Of a stretch of 64,000 bases of DNA, positions 9,764 through 19,999 are shown piece after piece. Source of the stretch: JACCVG01 sp963790245 (GTDB taxonomy: Bacteria; Actinomycetota; Thermoleophilia; Solirubrobacterales; Thermoleophilaceae); NCBI GenBank assembly GCA_963790245.1, contig CAWBNP010000002.1:496001-560000 (forward strand). The letters are read 5' to 3'. Within the stretch, counting starts at the first letter, position 1. Every line of letters starts with the position of its first letter. Both the position numbers and the translations under genes were made by a program. The notes beneath the pieces were generated by a model. The model was not told where the DNA came from and ran no database searches. It saw nothing but the letters and a program-made list of their open reading frames with translations.

Positions 9764-10694
9764 ATGCAGACCCCCGATTCAGGCTCCGGCGCCGTCGTCC
9801 TCGCGGGGGGCGGTGAACTCGGGATCGCCTGGCAGTCAGGCCTCGTCGCCGGCCTGCTCGATGAGGGCGTCGACCTGCGATCGGCGACGCCGATCGTCGG
9901 GACCTCGGCGGGCTCGGTGGTCGGCTCCCGGCTGGCAGGCGGCGTCGACGCCCGCGAGGTCGCCGACCGCCTGGCCGCGCGGGCAGACGATCCGAGCGCT
10001 CCCGCCCGCGAGTCCGCTCGAGGCGCAGCACCCAGCCGCGACGCCAGAGGCGCTGGCCGCGGCTTTCGGCCGACTCTTGGAGCGGTTTGCCGCAGGCGAG
10101 GCCGCGGGTCAGAGCAGCGCCGAACTCGGCGCGTTCGCCCGAAGCGCGTCCGAGATCCCCGAAGAGATCTTCCGAAACACCTTGGCCGCGAGGCTGCGAA
10201 TCGAAGGTGACTTCCCAGCGAGCCTCCGCGTCGCGACGATCGACACGGAGACCGGGGATCTCGCCGTCCTCGACCACGCCTCGGGAATCCCGCTCGCCCA
10301 CGCCGTCGCGGCCTCCTGCGCGATTCCCGGCATCTTCCCCCCGATCACGACTCCGGACGGGCGACGGCTGATGGATGGCGGGGTTCGCTCCGTGACCAAC
10401 GCCGACGTGATCCTCGATTCCGATCCCGGTCCTGCGCTGATCGTCGACACGCTGTTCGAAGGCGCGCCCGAGGGAACTCTCTTCCACACCTGGCTGCGCC
10501 GCACCGAGCGCGAGATCGCCCAGCTCCGCGACGCCGGCTTCATGCCGATCGCGGTCCGGGCCAGCGGCGAGGACCATATGGCGATGGGCTTCAACCCGAT
10601 GGACGGCTCCAAGGCGCCCGCGGCCTGCGAAGCCGGCCGGGCACGGGGACGACGCGAGGCACCGTCAGCCGCTTTCGACCCTTGGAGAACCTAG
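9764..10694 (+). CDS. patatin-like phospholipase/acyl hydrolase, one frameshift
   Basis: Serine acyl hydrolase of the patatin (RssA-like) family, about 309 residues. All catalytic elements are visible: the oxyanion loop LAGGGELGIAW, the nucleophile elbow GTSAGSVVG and the aspartate in LMDGGVRS. The first part and the rest (AATPEALAAAFGRLLERF onward) are in different frames, joined by a one-base change near 10008. It is one of few plus-strand genes here, divergent from DUF177 and convergent with the DivIVA-like gene. Its substrate cannot be told from sequence. Confidence 0.85.
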
Positions 10695-10698
10695 TTCA

Positions 10699-10802
10699 CT
10701 AGGCGGCGTATGAGCGAGCCTGGCAAGGAGCGAGGCTGCGACGCGTGCTCCGCGCGCGAGCAGCCGAGGGACACCGCCAGGCGAAGCTCAGACCTCGCCT
10801 AG
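10699..10802. repeat. structured palindromic element, copy A
   Basis: Nested inverted repeat filling the gap between the converging patatin-like and DivIVA-like genes. Helices: CTAGGCG/CGCCTAG (ends), TGAGC/GCTCA, GCCTGGC/GCCAGGC (10718-10724 with 10776-10782), GGCTGC/GCAGCC (10734-10739 with 10760-10765) and CGCGTGC/GCGCGCG. The large internal loop is AAGGAGCGA opposite GAGGGACACC. The same design, with compensating base changes in the helices and the same loop, recurs at 47682-47790. It could serve as a terminator for both flanking genes, a structured RNA, or a REP-like dispersed palindrome. Confidence 0.8.
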
Positions 10803-11255
10803 GCGTCGTCGTCGCGGCCTTGCAGGCGATCACGACCACGCGAGACGGCCGCGAGGAACTTCTGGAGGTTGACCTCGAGCGTGTTGAGGATGTCGTCGGC
10901 GTAGTCCTCGGCGCCCGAGCCGGATCTCGCGCTCGCGGACGCGGGCGTCCTCGACGATCTCCTCGGCCTGGCGCTCGGCCTGCTTGACGACCTCTTCGCT
11001 GGAGACCATCCGCGCCTGCTCGTCTCGCGATTCCTTGATGATCCGCTCGGACTCGCGCTTGGCCTCGGCGAGCATCTCCTGACGCTCCTTGACGATCCAG
11101 CGCGCCTGCTTGATCTCCTCGGGGATCGTGGCACGCATCTGATCGAGGATGTCGTAGATCTCCTCCTTGTCGACGCGCACCTGATCGGTCAGCGGCACGG
11201 GACGTGCGTTGTGGACCAGATCGTCGAGTTTGTCAATTAGTACGAGAACGTCCAT
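10799..11255 (-). CDS. DivIVA-like coiled-coil protein, one frameshift
   Basis: Cytoplasmic coiled-coil protein of about 151 residues, of the kind actinobacteria often encode near coaD and rpmF. It is related in style to DivIVA/SepIVA cell-envelope organisers. It begins MDVLVLIDKLDDLVHNARPV. It continues with EEIYDILDQMRATIPEEIKQ and a long Glu/Arg/Lys helix (KERQEMLAEAKRESERIIKE), ending YADDILNTLEVNLQKFLAAV. One extra base near 10916 breaks the frame. Its exact role is not known; wall-growth organisation is inferred from relatives. Confidence 0.82.
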
Positions 11256-11272
11256 GGGTGAACCTCAGTTCG

Positions 11273-11772
11273 TCACCGGCGCGCGGCTTCCTCCAGCCGC
11301 TCGGCCACCTTTGGCGGTACCAGACCCGTCAGATCGCCACCGAACATGGCTATCTCCTTCACTCCGCTCGAGCTCAGGAAGCTGAATTCGGCGAGCCGAC
11401 ATCATGTAGATGCTTTCGATGTCGGGCGCCATCTTTCGGTTGAGCTGGTTCATCTCGAACTCGTACTCGAAGTCCGAGATCGCTCGCAGACCCTTGAGGA
11501 TGGCCTTTGCTGCAGTTCTCCCGGGCAAAATCGACGACGAGGTTATCAAAGCTTTTCACCTGCACATTGCCGAGTTTTTCGACCTCGGCCTCGATGAACG
11601 CACTGCGCTCCTCGGTCGAGAAGAGCGTCTTCTTCTTGCGCACCGGCTGACCGACGACGCCGACGATGACCGTGTCGAACACGGCGGCGGCGCGGGTGAT
11701 GATGTCGATATGCCCGAACGTGACCGGGTCATAGGACCCGGGGCAGACGACCGTTCTGTTGTCAGTGGACAT
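11273..11772 (-). CDS. coaD: phosphopantetheine adenylyltransferase, two frameshifts
   Basis: Adds AMP from ATP to 4'-phosphopantetheine, the penultimate step of coenzyme A synthesis. About 165 residues. The nucleotidyltransferase signature is VVCPGSYDPVTFGHIDII. Later blocks are FDNLVVDFARE, then AKAILKGLRAISDFEYEFEM with NQLNRKM, then EFSFLSSSGVKEIAMFGGD. Single-base breaks lie near 11516 and 11398. The start overlaps the rsmD stop by 11 nt, showing coupling. Confidence 0.93.
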
Positions 11773-12297
11773 TGTGGATCGCGATGCGGGTGCCGCCGTA
11801 GATCCGCTCGCTGTCGAGCGGCAGATCGAGCAGCAGTGGGTTGCGCTTGTCTGATTCGGTCACGATTCGGGCTTGGGCGGCAAGCACGCCGGGCAGCAGG
11901 CGCGACAGGTGCTCTCCGATCAACCCGGCGGAACTATATGGCGGGTCGGCGAAAACGAGGTCGAAGTGGGCGGAATCCTGCACGCTGCTGACTTCAGGTA
12001 GGTCAGGACATCGCGCCGTACGACCGTCGCGGCTTCACCGATCAGCGCTAGGTTGGCGTCGATCGCGGCCAGGGCCGTCCGCTCTCGTTCGACGAACGTC
12101 ACCGCCGCGGCACCCCTCGAGAGCGCCTCTATGCCGAGCGCGCCGGACCCGGCGTAGAGGTCCAGAACGGTAAGACCGGGGAGCGGGCCGAGAATCGAGA
12201 AGACCGCCTCTCGAACGCGATCGGCCGTTGGGCGGGTGGCGGCTCCCGCCGGGGTGCGGAGCCGCCGCCCCCGGTGTGCTCCGGCGATCACGCGCAT
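11762..12297 (-). CDS. rsmD: 16S rRNA (guanine-966-N2)-methyltransferase, one frameshift
   Basis: SAM-dependent enzyme modifying G966 of 16S rRNA. About 178 residues. Visible are the opening MRVIAGAHRGRRLRTPAG, the SAM site LDLYAGSGALGIEALSRGA and the catalytic DPPY motif (FDLVFADPPYSS). A one-base break near 11993 separates the two halves. It sits in the widespread recG-rsmD-coaD order, 18 nt after recG. Confidence 0.93.
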
Positions 12298-12314
12298 CGG
12301 GTTGGATCAGCCAT

Positions 12315-14480
12315 TTACGCGGGGATCGGATCGAGCTCGGGCCCGAAGCGCGCGGCCGCCGCGCTGCGCAGCAGCGCGTGCTCGGGCAGAACCAGCCCGG
12401 GATCGGCCTCGACGATCGGCTCGGCGACGTCGCGGGCGCGCTCGATCAGCTCGGCGTCCTCGGGGATCCGCGCCACCCGGAAGTCGGGCATCCCGCTCTG
12501 ACGGCGCCGAGCACCTCGCCGGCGCCGCGCAGCTCCAGGTCGATCTCGGCGAGCTTGAAGCCGTCGGACTCATCGCCGATCGCCTCGAGGCGGGGCAGGC
12601 CGGATCGCCGAACAGGATGCAGATCGACGGGTGTCGCCCGCGCCCGACCCGTCCGCGGAGCTGGTGCAGCTGCGAGAGGCCGTAGCGCTCGGCCGCCTCG
12701 ATCAGCATCACGGTGCGTTGGGCACGTCGATGCCCACCTCGATCACGCTCGTCGCGACCAGCACGTCGGCCTCGCCGGCCGCGAACGAGCGCCATCGCCG
12801 CCTGCTTCTCGCGGGCAGTGCATCTGGCCGTGGATCAGCTCGACGCGAGGTCGGCGAACTCGGTGGCGGCGAGCCGCTCGGCCTCGGTCGTCGCGGCCGT
12901 CGCCTGAAGCGCCTCGGACTCCTCGACCAGCGGGCAGACGACGAACACCTGGCGACCCGTCCGCGATCTCCTCGCGGGCTCGCTCGTAGGCCCGCGCCCG
13001 CGCCCGTGCGCCGTCGACCACGAAGGTCTCGACCGGGCTGCCGACCCTTCGGCAGCTCGCGCAGCACCGTGACGTCGAGGTCGCCGAACGCGGTCAGCGC
13101 CAGCGTGCGCGGGATCGGGGTCGCCGTCATGTGGAGCACGTGCGGGGCGCGGCCGCTCCGGGGCCTTGGCGTCGAGCGCGGCGCGCTGCCGGACGCCGAA
13201 GCGGTGCTGCTCGTCGATCACGCAGACGGCGAGCGACCGGAACACGACTCGGGTCCTCGATCAGCGCGTGGGTGCCGACGACCAGCGCCAGCTCGCCGCT
13301 CTCGAGCCGGCCGAGCATCTGGCGGCGCTGGGCCGCCGGCGTCGACCCCGTGAGCAGCGCGATCGGGGTCAGTCCCGCCGAGCAGCGGTCGAGCGTGATC
13401 GAGGTGCTGCTCGGCCAGCGTCTCGGTCGGCGCCATCAGGGCCGCCTGGCGCCCGCCGCCGGCCGCTCGCAGCATCGCGTGGAGGGCCACCACGGTCTTG
13501 CCCGTACCCGACCTCGCCCATCAGCAGTCGCTGCATCGGCCGATCGCCGGCGAGGTCCTGGGTCGATCGCGGTCGAACGCCGCCAGCTGGTCGCCGGTCG
13601 GCTCGAACGGGAGGCCCTCGCGCCAGCGCTCGATCAGTTGCTCCGCCCCGGCGAGGCGGCTCGGCCGGCTGCGCTCTCGACGCGCGCTCGGCGACGGGCC
13701 GCGAACGCCAGCTCGAGCAGGAAGAGCTCCTCGAAGGCCAGCCGTCGACGGCCGCGCTCCTGCTCCTCGAGCGTCCTCCGGAAAGTGCATCGCCGGAGAC
13801 GGCGGCCGGTCGATCGGGCAGGCCGCGCCGGCGAGCGGAGCCGGCCGGGCAGCGGCTCCACCACGTCGTGCGACAGCGGCCGGGCGCCCGCCACCAGCTC
13901 GCGGATCCGTGCCGCCGGGAGCCGTCTCAGTCGCCGGGTAGACCGGCACGAGACCCGCAGTGTGCACGCTGGTCTGGCCCGCCGCGCAGCAGCTCGTGCT
14001 CGGTCACCCAGAACTGGTTGCGCGGTTTGGCGGTGCCGTGCAGTCGCACGCGCGATCCTCGGCAGCGAGCTGCCGGGCGATCCAGGGCTGGTTGAACCAG
14101 ACCGCCAGCAGCGGGCCCGACTCGTCGACGACCCGGGCCTCGACCCGCTTCTGGCGACGGTTGCGCATCGGCCTGACGGCGATGCTGCTTGACGACGACC
14201 TCGATCGTCGCCTCCTCCCCGACGACCAGGTCCGCGACCTTGCTGACCTCGCGCCGGTCGCGGTGGGTGTGCGGGAAGTGCTCGAGCAGGTCACCGAGCG
14301 TCGCGAGGCCGAGCGTCGCCGCCCCCTCGGCCGCGGCGCCGTCCAGCCCAGCGGCGTCGGCGAGCCGCGAGGGCTGCGGCAGCGAGCGCAGCGGCGCGGC
14401 CAGCGCAGGTCGGCATCGTCGACCGCCGCGCCGCCGATGCGGCGAGTCTGCCGGATCGCTGCGCGGCCTCGATCGGTTCG
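12315..14480 (-). CDS. recG: ATP-dependent DNA helicase RecG, many frameshifts
   Basis: Helicase that remodels stalled replication forks and branched DNA. About 720 residues are expected for this span. Recognisable pieces in order: the wedge/OB region (DLLEHFPHTHRDRREVSKVA; KRVEARVVDESGPLLAVWFN), motif Ia (APTETLAEQHL), the DEQH box (AVCVIDEQHRFGVRQRAAL), motif III (MTATPIPRTLAL), and SVIEVGIDVPNA with HQLRGRVGRG. The end reads FGPELDPIPA with TAA at 12315-12317. At least eight single-base breaks scatter these over three frames, so the exact start (around 14480) is uncertain. Confidence 0.88.
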
Positions 14481-14508
14481 ATTTAGTGAGCGACTCGGAC
14501 AGCTAGCG

Positions 14509-16193
14509 CTACTCGGCGGCGAGCAGCCACCACCAGGCGGGCTGACCGCCGGGGTGGTAGTCGAGCTCGACGTCGGCTCGGGGACGAGCGCCAGTCACGC
14601 CTTCATGCCCGAGCGGCGGCCGCTGCCCGGCGACGCAGGTGATCAGCTCGCGCCGGTCGGCGCAGAGCGCCTCGAGCGTGGCCTCGAGCGTTGCCCGCGG
14701 GCTCGCCCCAGGCGACGAGCTCCTCGTTCGACGTAGCCGACGGCATCGCCGGTCCGATAGCGCCCCTCGCAGGTCATCCCGCGCGGCCTCGGCCACGCCG
14801 CCGTCAGGCCACCCCGGCGGCGGCCTCGGACCGCGCGGCCAGTTCTGCGGCGGCCGAGGCGGCGGGGTCGAATGCGACCAGCACGGCCAGACCGGCCTGC
14901 TGGCGCGTGATCGGAGCGACCACGCACGGTCTTCTCCGACAGCTCGGCCGCGCGCTCGGCCGCCATGATCACGTTGGTGCTGTTCGGCAGCACGACGCAC
15001 CTCGTGCGCCGCCGCCGAGTGGATCGCGGCCAGCAGCTCGTAGGTCGACGGGTTCAGCGTGGGCCCGCCGTCGACCACGCATGGCGCCGAGGTCCTCGTA
15101 CAGCGCACCAGCCCGTCGCCGGTCGCTGACCGCAACCGCCACGGCAGAGACGCTCCTCGGGCTGCGGCGGCGGCGTCGCCGCCAAGCCGCGCGCTCGCGC
15201 TCGGCCACCTGCTCGCGCATGTCGGCGACGTCGAAGCGCGACACCTCGCTCCGCTCCGTCGAACAGAGCGGCGGCGCGCTCGGGCTCGTCGGTGTGGACG
15301 TGGACCCGCAGCGTCTCGTCATCGCCGACGACGAGCACGCAGTCGCCGATCGCCTCGAGCTGCGGGCGACTAGCGCAGTCGCCCACGAGTCCGCTGCCGG
15401 TGACGGCGAAGTTGGTGCAGTAGCGGTACTCGCTGGACTCGTGCTGGGGCAGGTGCAGCGTCCCGGCCGCGGGCGGGGCCTGGTGCTCGAGCTCGGGGGC
15501 GTCTGCTCGCCGCGCAGGTGCGCCGAGGACGCCGGCGATGATCACGGTCAGGCCGTAGGCCGCCGGCATCGACGACGCCCGCCTCGCGCAGGACGGCGAG
15601 CTGCTCGGGGCCCTGCGCTCGACCGCCTCGGTGCCGGCCTCCAGCGCGCCCTCGAGCACCTCGGCGAGCAGGGCGTCCTGCTCGGCGGGGTCGAAGTCGC
15701 TCGAGCCGCTGCTTCTCCATGTGGGCCAGGTCGCGCGCCGACGCGGTGGGCCATCGCGCGGACCGCGGACAGCATCGTGCCCTCGGCCGGGTCGCGGACC
15801 GACTCGTAGGCGGCGTCGGCGGCGCGCGCCAGCGCGGCGCTGACGAGCACCGGGTCGACCAGCTCGCCGGGCCGCGAGACGAGCTCCTCGGCCGCGCCGC
15901 GGACGATCTGGGAGAGGATCACGCCGCGAGTTGCCGCGCGCGCCGAGCAGGGCCGCGCGCGTCGACGGCGTGGACCACCTCGTCGCGGCCGATGTCGTCG
16001 AGATCTCGGTGCCGTCGAGCCCGTCGAGCTCCTCGATCACCGCCCGCAGGGTCATCGCCATGTTGTCGCCCGTGTCGCCATCGGCGACCGGGAACACGTT
16101 CAGGTCGTTGACCTCCTGACGGCGGCTCTCCAGCTCGGCGTAGCCGGCCGCCACGACGCGGCGGAACGCGAAGAGGCTCTCGATCAGGGGCAT
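14509..16193 (-). CDS. DAK2-domain (FakA/YloV-like) protein, frameshifted
   Basis: Resembles FakA, the ATP-binding subunit of fatty-acid kinase, which phosphorylates a fatty acid carried by a FakB protein. About 560 residues across several frames. The N-terminal DAK2 kinase domain shows NVFPVADGDTGDNMAMTL, ALLGARGNSGVILSQIVRG and DPAEGTMLSAVRAMA. The C-terminal domain ends YHPGGQPAWWWLLAAE. FakB is not in the window. The rpmB-DAK2-recG arrangement is common in Gram-positive bacteria. Confidence 0.85.
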
Positions 16194-16266
16194 CTGCGCC
16201 CTGCTCGGGCGGTTGGGCTCGTCCGGCACGGTTGAGGTTCTACACCACCACCGGAGAGGTTGCGGC

Positions 16267-16458
16267 TTAGACAGCCTTGGTGACCTTGCCCGCTTTGAGG
16301 CAGCGGGTGCAGACGTATTCGCGGCGCGGGGCGCCATCGACGCGGATCCGCACCTTCTGCAGGTTCGGATTGAAGCGGCGCTTTGTCGCGACCATCGAGT
16401 GGCTGCGGCTGTTGCCGAAGGCGGGACCCTTCCCGCAGCTGAAGCAGATCTTGGCCAT
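16267..16458 (-). CDS. rpmB: 50S ribosomal protein L28
   Basis: Large-subunit ribosomal protein. 63 residues, intact. It begins MAKICFSCGKGPAFGNSRSH and ends CTRCLKAGKVTKAV. Two CxxC pairs (CFSC, CTRC) mark the zinc-binding form. It lies between ribH and the DAK2 gene. Confidence 0.97.
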   Translation of the reverse strand: MAKICFSCGKGPAFGNSRSHSMVATKRRFNPNLQKVRIRVDGAPRREYVCTRCLKAGKVTKAV

Positions 16459-16495
16459 AAGCGACGATGGAGGGTAGCGAATGCGCAGGCGAGGG

Positions 16496-16918
16496 CTACG
16501 CGAGGTGCCGGCGCAGCTCGACCATCTCGCAGCACCGCCTGGGCGGCGTCCTCGCCCTGGTGGCGCTTCTGCCCGAGCCGCGCGAGCGCCTGTTCCTGGT
16601 GTCGACCGTCAGCACCCCGAACGAGCACGGCACGCCGGTGTCGAGACCGACCCGCGAGATGCCGTTGGCGGTCTCGGAGCACACGTAGTCGTAGTGGTCG
16701 GTCTCGCCGCGGATCACGGCGCCCAGGCAGGCGACGCCCGCGTAGCGACCCGACTCCGCGCAGTAGCGGGCGGCGAGCGGCAGCTCGAAGGCGCCGGGGA
16801 CCTCGTGGACCTCGACCTCGTCCTCCGGCCGCCGTCGAACGCCCGCCGTGGCGCCCTCGACGAGCGGTCGGCCAGGTCGCGTAGAAGCAGCCGACGACGA
16901 TCGCGAAGGGTCAGCCAT
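16496..16918 (-). CDS. ribH: 6,7-dimethyl-8-ribityllumazine synthase, frameshifted
   Basis: Condenses the pyrimidine from RibD with dihydroxybutanone phosphate from RibBA; it forms icosahedral or pentameric shells. About 140 residues. The core is unmistakable: VHEVPGAFELPLAARYC, GAVIRGETDHYDYVC and GVPCSFGVLTVDT. The tail QALARLGQK...GEDAAQAVL is in another frame before the final EMVELRRHLA, so two or more single-base errors are present, plus one near 16830. Its start overlaps the end of ribBA. Confidence 0.92.
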   Translation of the reverse strand: MADPSRSSSAASTRPGRPLVEGATAGVRRRPEDEVEVHEVPGAFELPLAARYCAESGRYAGVACLGAVIRGETDHYDYVCSETANGISRVGLDTGVPCSFGVLTVDTRNRRSRGSGRSATRARTPPRRCCEMVELRRHLA

Positions 16919-18213
16919 CCTCGGCCTCGCGGCCGCCGGTCCTCGACCTGCTCCTCGTGGATCATCTCCTCGTCGAGCGCCAGCCCCTGGTGGTGCAGCA
17001 GGTGGCCCATCCGCTGGGCCTTGGCGCGCAGGTACTCACGGTTGTGCTCGTTGGGCTCGTGCTCGATCGGGATCTGGTCGGTGACCTCGCAGGCCGTAGC
17101 CCTCGAGGCCGACGATCTTCTTCGGGTTGTTGGTCAGCATGCGGATCGATCCGAGGCCGAGGTCGACGAGGATCTGGGCGCCGATCCCGTAGTCGCGCAG
17201 GTCGGCCGGCAGCCCGAGCTCGAGGTTGGCGTCGACGGTGTCGAGCCCCTCCTCCTGGAGCTTGTAGGCGCGCAGCTTGTTGAGCAGCCCGATACCGCGA
17301 CCCTCCTGGGCGAGGTAGAGCAGCACGCCCCTCCCCTCGCTGCTCGATCCTCATCAGCGCGTCCTCGAGCTGCTGGCCGCAATCGCAGCGCAGCGAATGA
17401 AACACGTCGCCGGTCAGGCACTCGGAGTGGACTCGGACCAGCACGTCGTCCTGCCGGTCGACCTCGCCCTTGACCAGCGCCACGTGGTGCTTGCCGTCGA
17501 CCAGCGAACGGAAGCCGACCGACGTTGAAGTCACCGAAGGCCGTCGGCAGCGTGGTCTCGACGACCCGCTCGACCAGCCGGTCCTCGCGCCGCCGGTAGG
17601 CGATCAGGTCGGCGACCGTGATCATCTTCAGGCCGTGGCGCTCGGCAGTAGACCTCGAGATCGGGCACGCGCGCCATCGTCCCGTCGTCGTTCAGGATCT
17701 CGCAGATCACACCCGAGCCGGATAGAGGCCGGCGATCCGGGCGAGGTCGACGGCGGCCTCGGTCTGGCCGGTGCGCTCGAGCACACCGCCCGGCTTGGCC
17801 TTGAGCGGGAAGACGTGGCCGCGGCCGGCACGATCGTCGGGCCGGGTGCGGGAGTCGATCGCGACCTGGATCGTGTGCGCGCGATCGTGCGCCGAGATCC
17901 CGGTCGTGACGCCCTCGCGGGCGTCGATCGAGACGGTGAAGGCGGTCTTCAGATGCCGACTCGTTCTTGGCCGGCATCAGGTCGAGGCCGAGCTGGTCGC
18001 AGCGATCGGGGGTCAGCGCCAGGCAGATCAGGCCACGGGCGTGGGTCGCCATGAAGTTGATCGCCTCCGGGGTCGCGAACTGGCCGCGAGGACGAGGTCG
18101 CCCTCGTTCTCGCGGTCCTCGGCGTCGAGACGATGACCATCTTGCCCGTGGCGGATGTCCTCGAGCGCTTGCTCGATCGTTCCGAAGGGCGATTTCGTCT
18201 CGGCGTCGATCAT
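16911..18213 (-). CDS. ribBA: bifunctional DHBP synthase / GTP cyclohydrolase II, frameshifted
   Basis: Supplies both riboflavin precursors: the RibB half makes dihydroxybutanone phosphate from ribulose-5-phosphate, and the RibA half opens GTP. About 433 residues. RibB blocks: GTIEQALEDIR, EDRENEGDLVLAA, GLICLALTPDRCDQL, GVTTGISAHDRA, GHVFPLKAKPGGVLERTGQT. RibA blocks: VRVHSECLTGDVFHSLRCDC (zinc ligands), LLYLAQEGRGIGLLNKLRAY, LRDYGIGAQIL, LTNNPKKIVGLEGYGL. Several single-base breaks. The frame of its start continues in-frame from ribE, so a fusion cannot be excluded. Confidence 0.92.
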
Positions 18214-18798
18214 CTCGCGGACCAGCCTTTCCACGTACTTTGCGAGCACGTCGACCTCGATGTTGACACGGGACCCGGGAACGACTGCTCCGAGCGTCGT
18301 GCGCTCGAGTGTCTCGGGGATCAGCGACACGACGAACCCGTCCGGGCGAAGCTCGGCGACGGTCAGCGAGACGCCGTCGATCGTCACCGAGCCCTTCTCG
18401 ACCACGTAGCGCAGCGACATCGGCGGCGCGGCCGACTCGATACGAGCTGTGCGAAGCCCTCGTCGGCTACCGCCGTGACCTCCCCGACGCCGTCGACGTG
18501 GCCCTGGACGATGTGACCGCCCAGCGGATCACCGACCCGCAGGGCGAGTCTCGAGGTTGACCGGCGATCCGAGCCTGAAGCGGACCGAGCGACGAACGGC
18601 GCAGCGTCTCGTCCATCACGTCGGCGCTGAAGCTCGTCGGGCCCGGTGTGCACCGCAGTCAGGCAGACGCCGTTGACCGCGACCGAGTCGCCGGGCGCAG
18701 CCGGCGGCCAGCCCGGCCTGCGATCGCCAACCGGGCGCCGTCGGCCGACGGTCGGCCATCGTGACCGTGCCGATCTCCTGAACCAGGCCGGTGAACAT
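18210..18798 (-). CDS. ribE: riboflavin synthase alpha subunit, frameshifted
   Basis: Dismutates two lumazines to riboflavin. About 195 residues with two similar barrel halves: MFTGLVQEIGTV...VNGVCLTAV and LRVGDPLGGHIVQGHVDGVG in the first, then KGSVTIDGVSLTVAEL, IPETLERTTLG and VNIEVDVLAKYVERL in the second. Breaks lie in the first half. The start (18798) overlaps the ribD stop. At its end the frame runs on into ribBA. A TGA one frame over at 18210-18212 would form an ATGA overlap with the ribBA start. Confidence 0.9.
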
Positions 18799-19933
18799 CA
18801 CCACTCCCGCATTCGGCCGATGATCAGGACGTCCTCGCCGATCTGCTCGCACCGCGGTGTCCTGCATCGGCAGCGCTTCGGAGATCGACCCGGCGCCCTC
18901 GCCGTCGATCGGCGGCGCGGGCCTCGCGCCCGCCGAGCATGATCGGCGCGATGAACACGCGCAGCTCGTCGATCTCGCCGGCGTCGAGGAAAGCTCCGAC
19001 CAGGCGCGGGCCGCCCTCGAGCAGCAGCGACTGGATCTCAGCGCGCCCGAGCTCGTCGAGCGCGGCGCCGACGCGCGCGCCCGCGGTACCCCCGCTGACC
19101 ACGATCACCTCGGCGCCGGCGGCGTCGGAGCGCCTCGACGGCGGATCGCGGAGCCGCGCGCGAGCAGACCACGATCAGCGCGCATCCTCGATGCGCCGAG
19201 CGCACCAGCTCGCCGTCAGCGGCAGCCGTGCCTCGGAGTCGAACACGACCCGCCGCGGCTGGGTCACGACCCCTCGACGCGGGCGGTCAGCCGGGGATCG
19301 TCGGCCAGCGCCGTGCCGATCCCGACCGCGACGGCGTCGCACTCGGCCCGCCAGCGATGCGCCCGCGCCCGGCTGTACTCGCCCGAGATCCACTGCGAGT
19401 CGCCGGTCCGCGTCGCGACCCTGCCGTCGAGCGTCATCGCGACTCTTCGACGATCACAAGCGGCCGCCCGGTCCGGGCGTGCTTGCGGAACGGCTGGTTG
19501 ATCAGCCGCGCGCTGCGGCCGAGATCGCCGTCGACGACCTCGACCCGTGATGCCCTCGTCGCGCAGGATTCCGAGGCCCCGTCCGGCGGCCTTGGCGGTC
19601 GGGTCATCGGAGGCGACCACGACGCGCGCGATGCCGGCGTCGATGATCGCCTCGGTACACGGCGGCGTGCGACCCTCGTGGGCAGCACGGCTCGAGGCTG
19701 ACGAACAGGGTCGCCCCGCTCGGGTCCTCGGTGCACGCCGCGAGCGCGACCCGCTCGGCATGCGGCTGCGCCCGCGGCCTCGTGGAAACCCTCGCCGATC
19801 GTTCGGCCGTTCTTGACCACGACGCAACCGACGAGCGGGTTCGGACTCGTGTGGCCGCGCGCGGCCTCGGGCGAGCTGCTATCGCCCGCTCGAGGTGGCG
19901 ATCGTCGTGCTGGTGGCAGACCGTTTGGGACAC
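18798..19933 (-). CDS. ribD: bifunctional riboflavin deaminase/reductase, frameshifted
   Basis: Deaminates then reduces the pyrimidine made by RibA. About 378 residues. The zinc deaminase half shows GHTSPNPLVGCVVVKNGRTI-type pieces, HAERVALAACTEDPSGATLF and the ligand motif LEPCCHEGRTPPC across frames. The reductase half shows MTLDGRVATRTGDSQWISG, RAECDAVAVGIGTALADDPR, LLLEGGPRLVGAFL and IAPIMLGGREA, ending LIIGRMREW. At least five single-base breaks. It is first in the rib operon (GTG start 19933). No FMN riboswitch is visible upstream; instead a 16-bp palindrome abuts the start. Confidence 0.9.
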
Positions 19934-19934
19934 G

Positions 19935-19950
19935 TTGACTCGCGAGTCAA
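19935..19950. promoter_or_regulatory. perfect 16-bp palindrome before ribD
   Basis: TTGACTCGCGAGTCAA is perfectly self-complementary and ends one base before the ribD GTG codon. At this place it could be an operator for a dimeric repressor or an mRNA hairpin that hides the ribosome site. Its function is inferred from position only. Confidence 0.5.
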
Positions 19951-19999
19951 TTCTACGCCGCCGACCCGGTCCGGCTGCTTTTCGGGAGGTGAACTCGCG

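Noticed and set aside
10716..10785. Likeness of the two-copy element to the S-adenosylhomocysteine riboswitch (AGGAGCG..GCTGCGAC)
   Set aside because: The remaining core and pairing do not fit, and neither copy leads a SAH-recycling gene.
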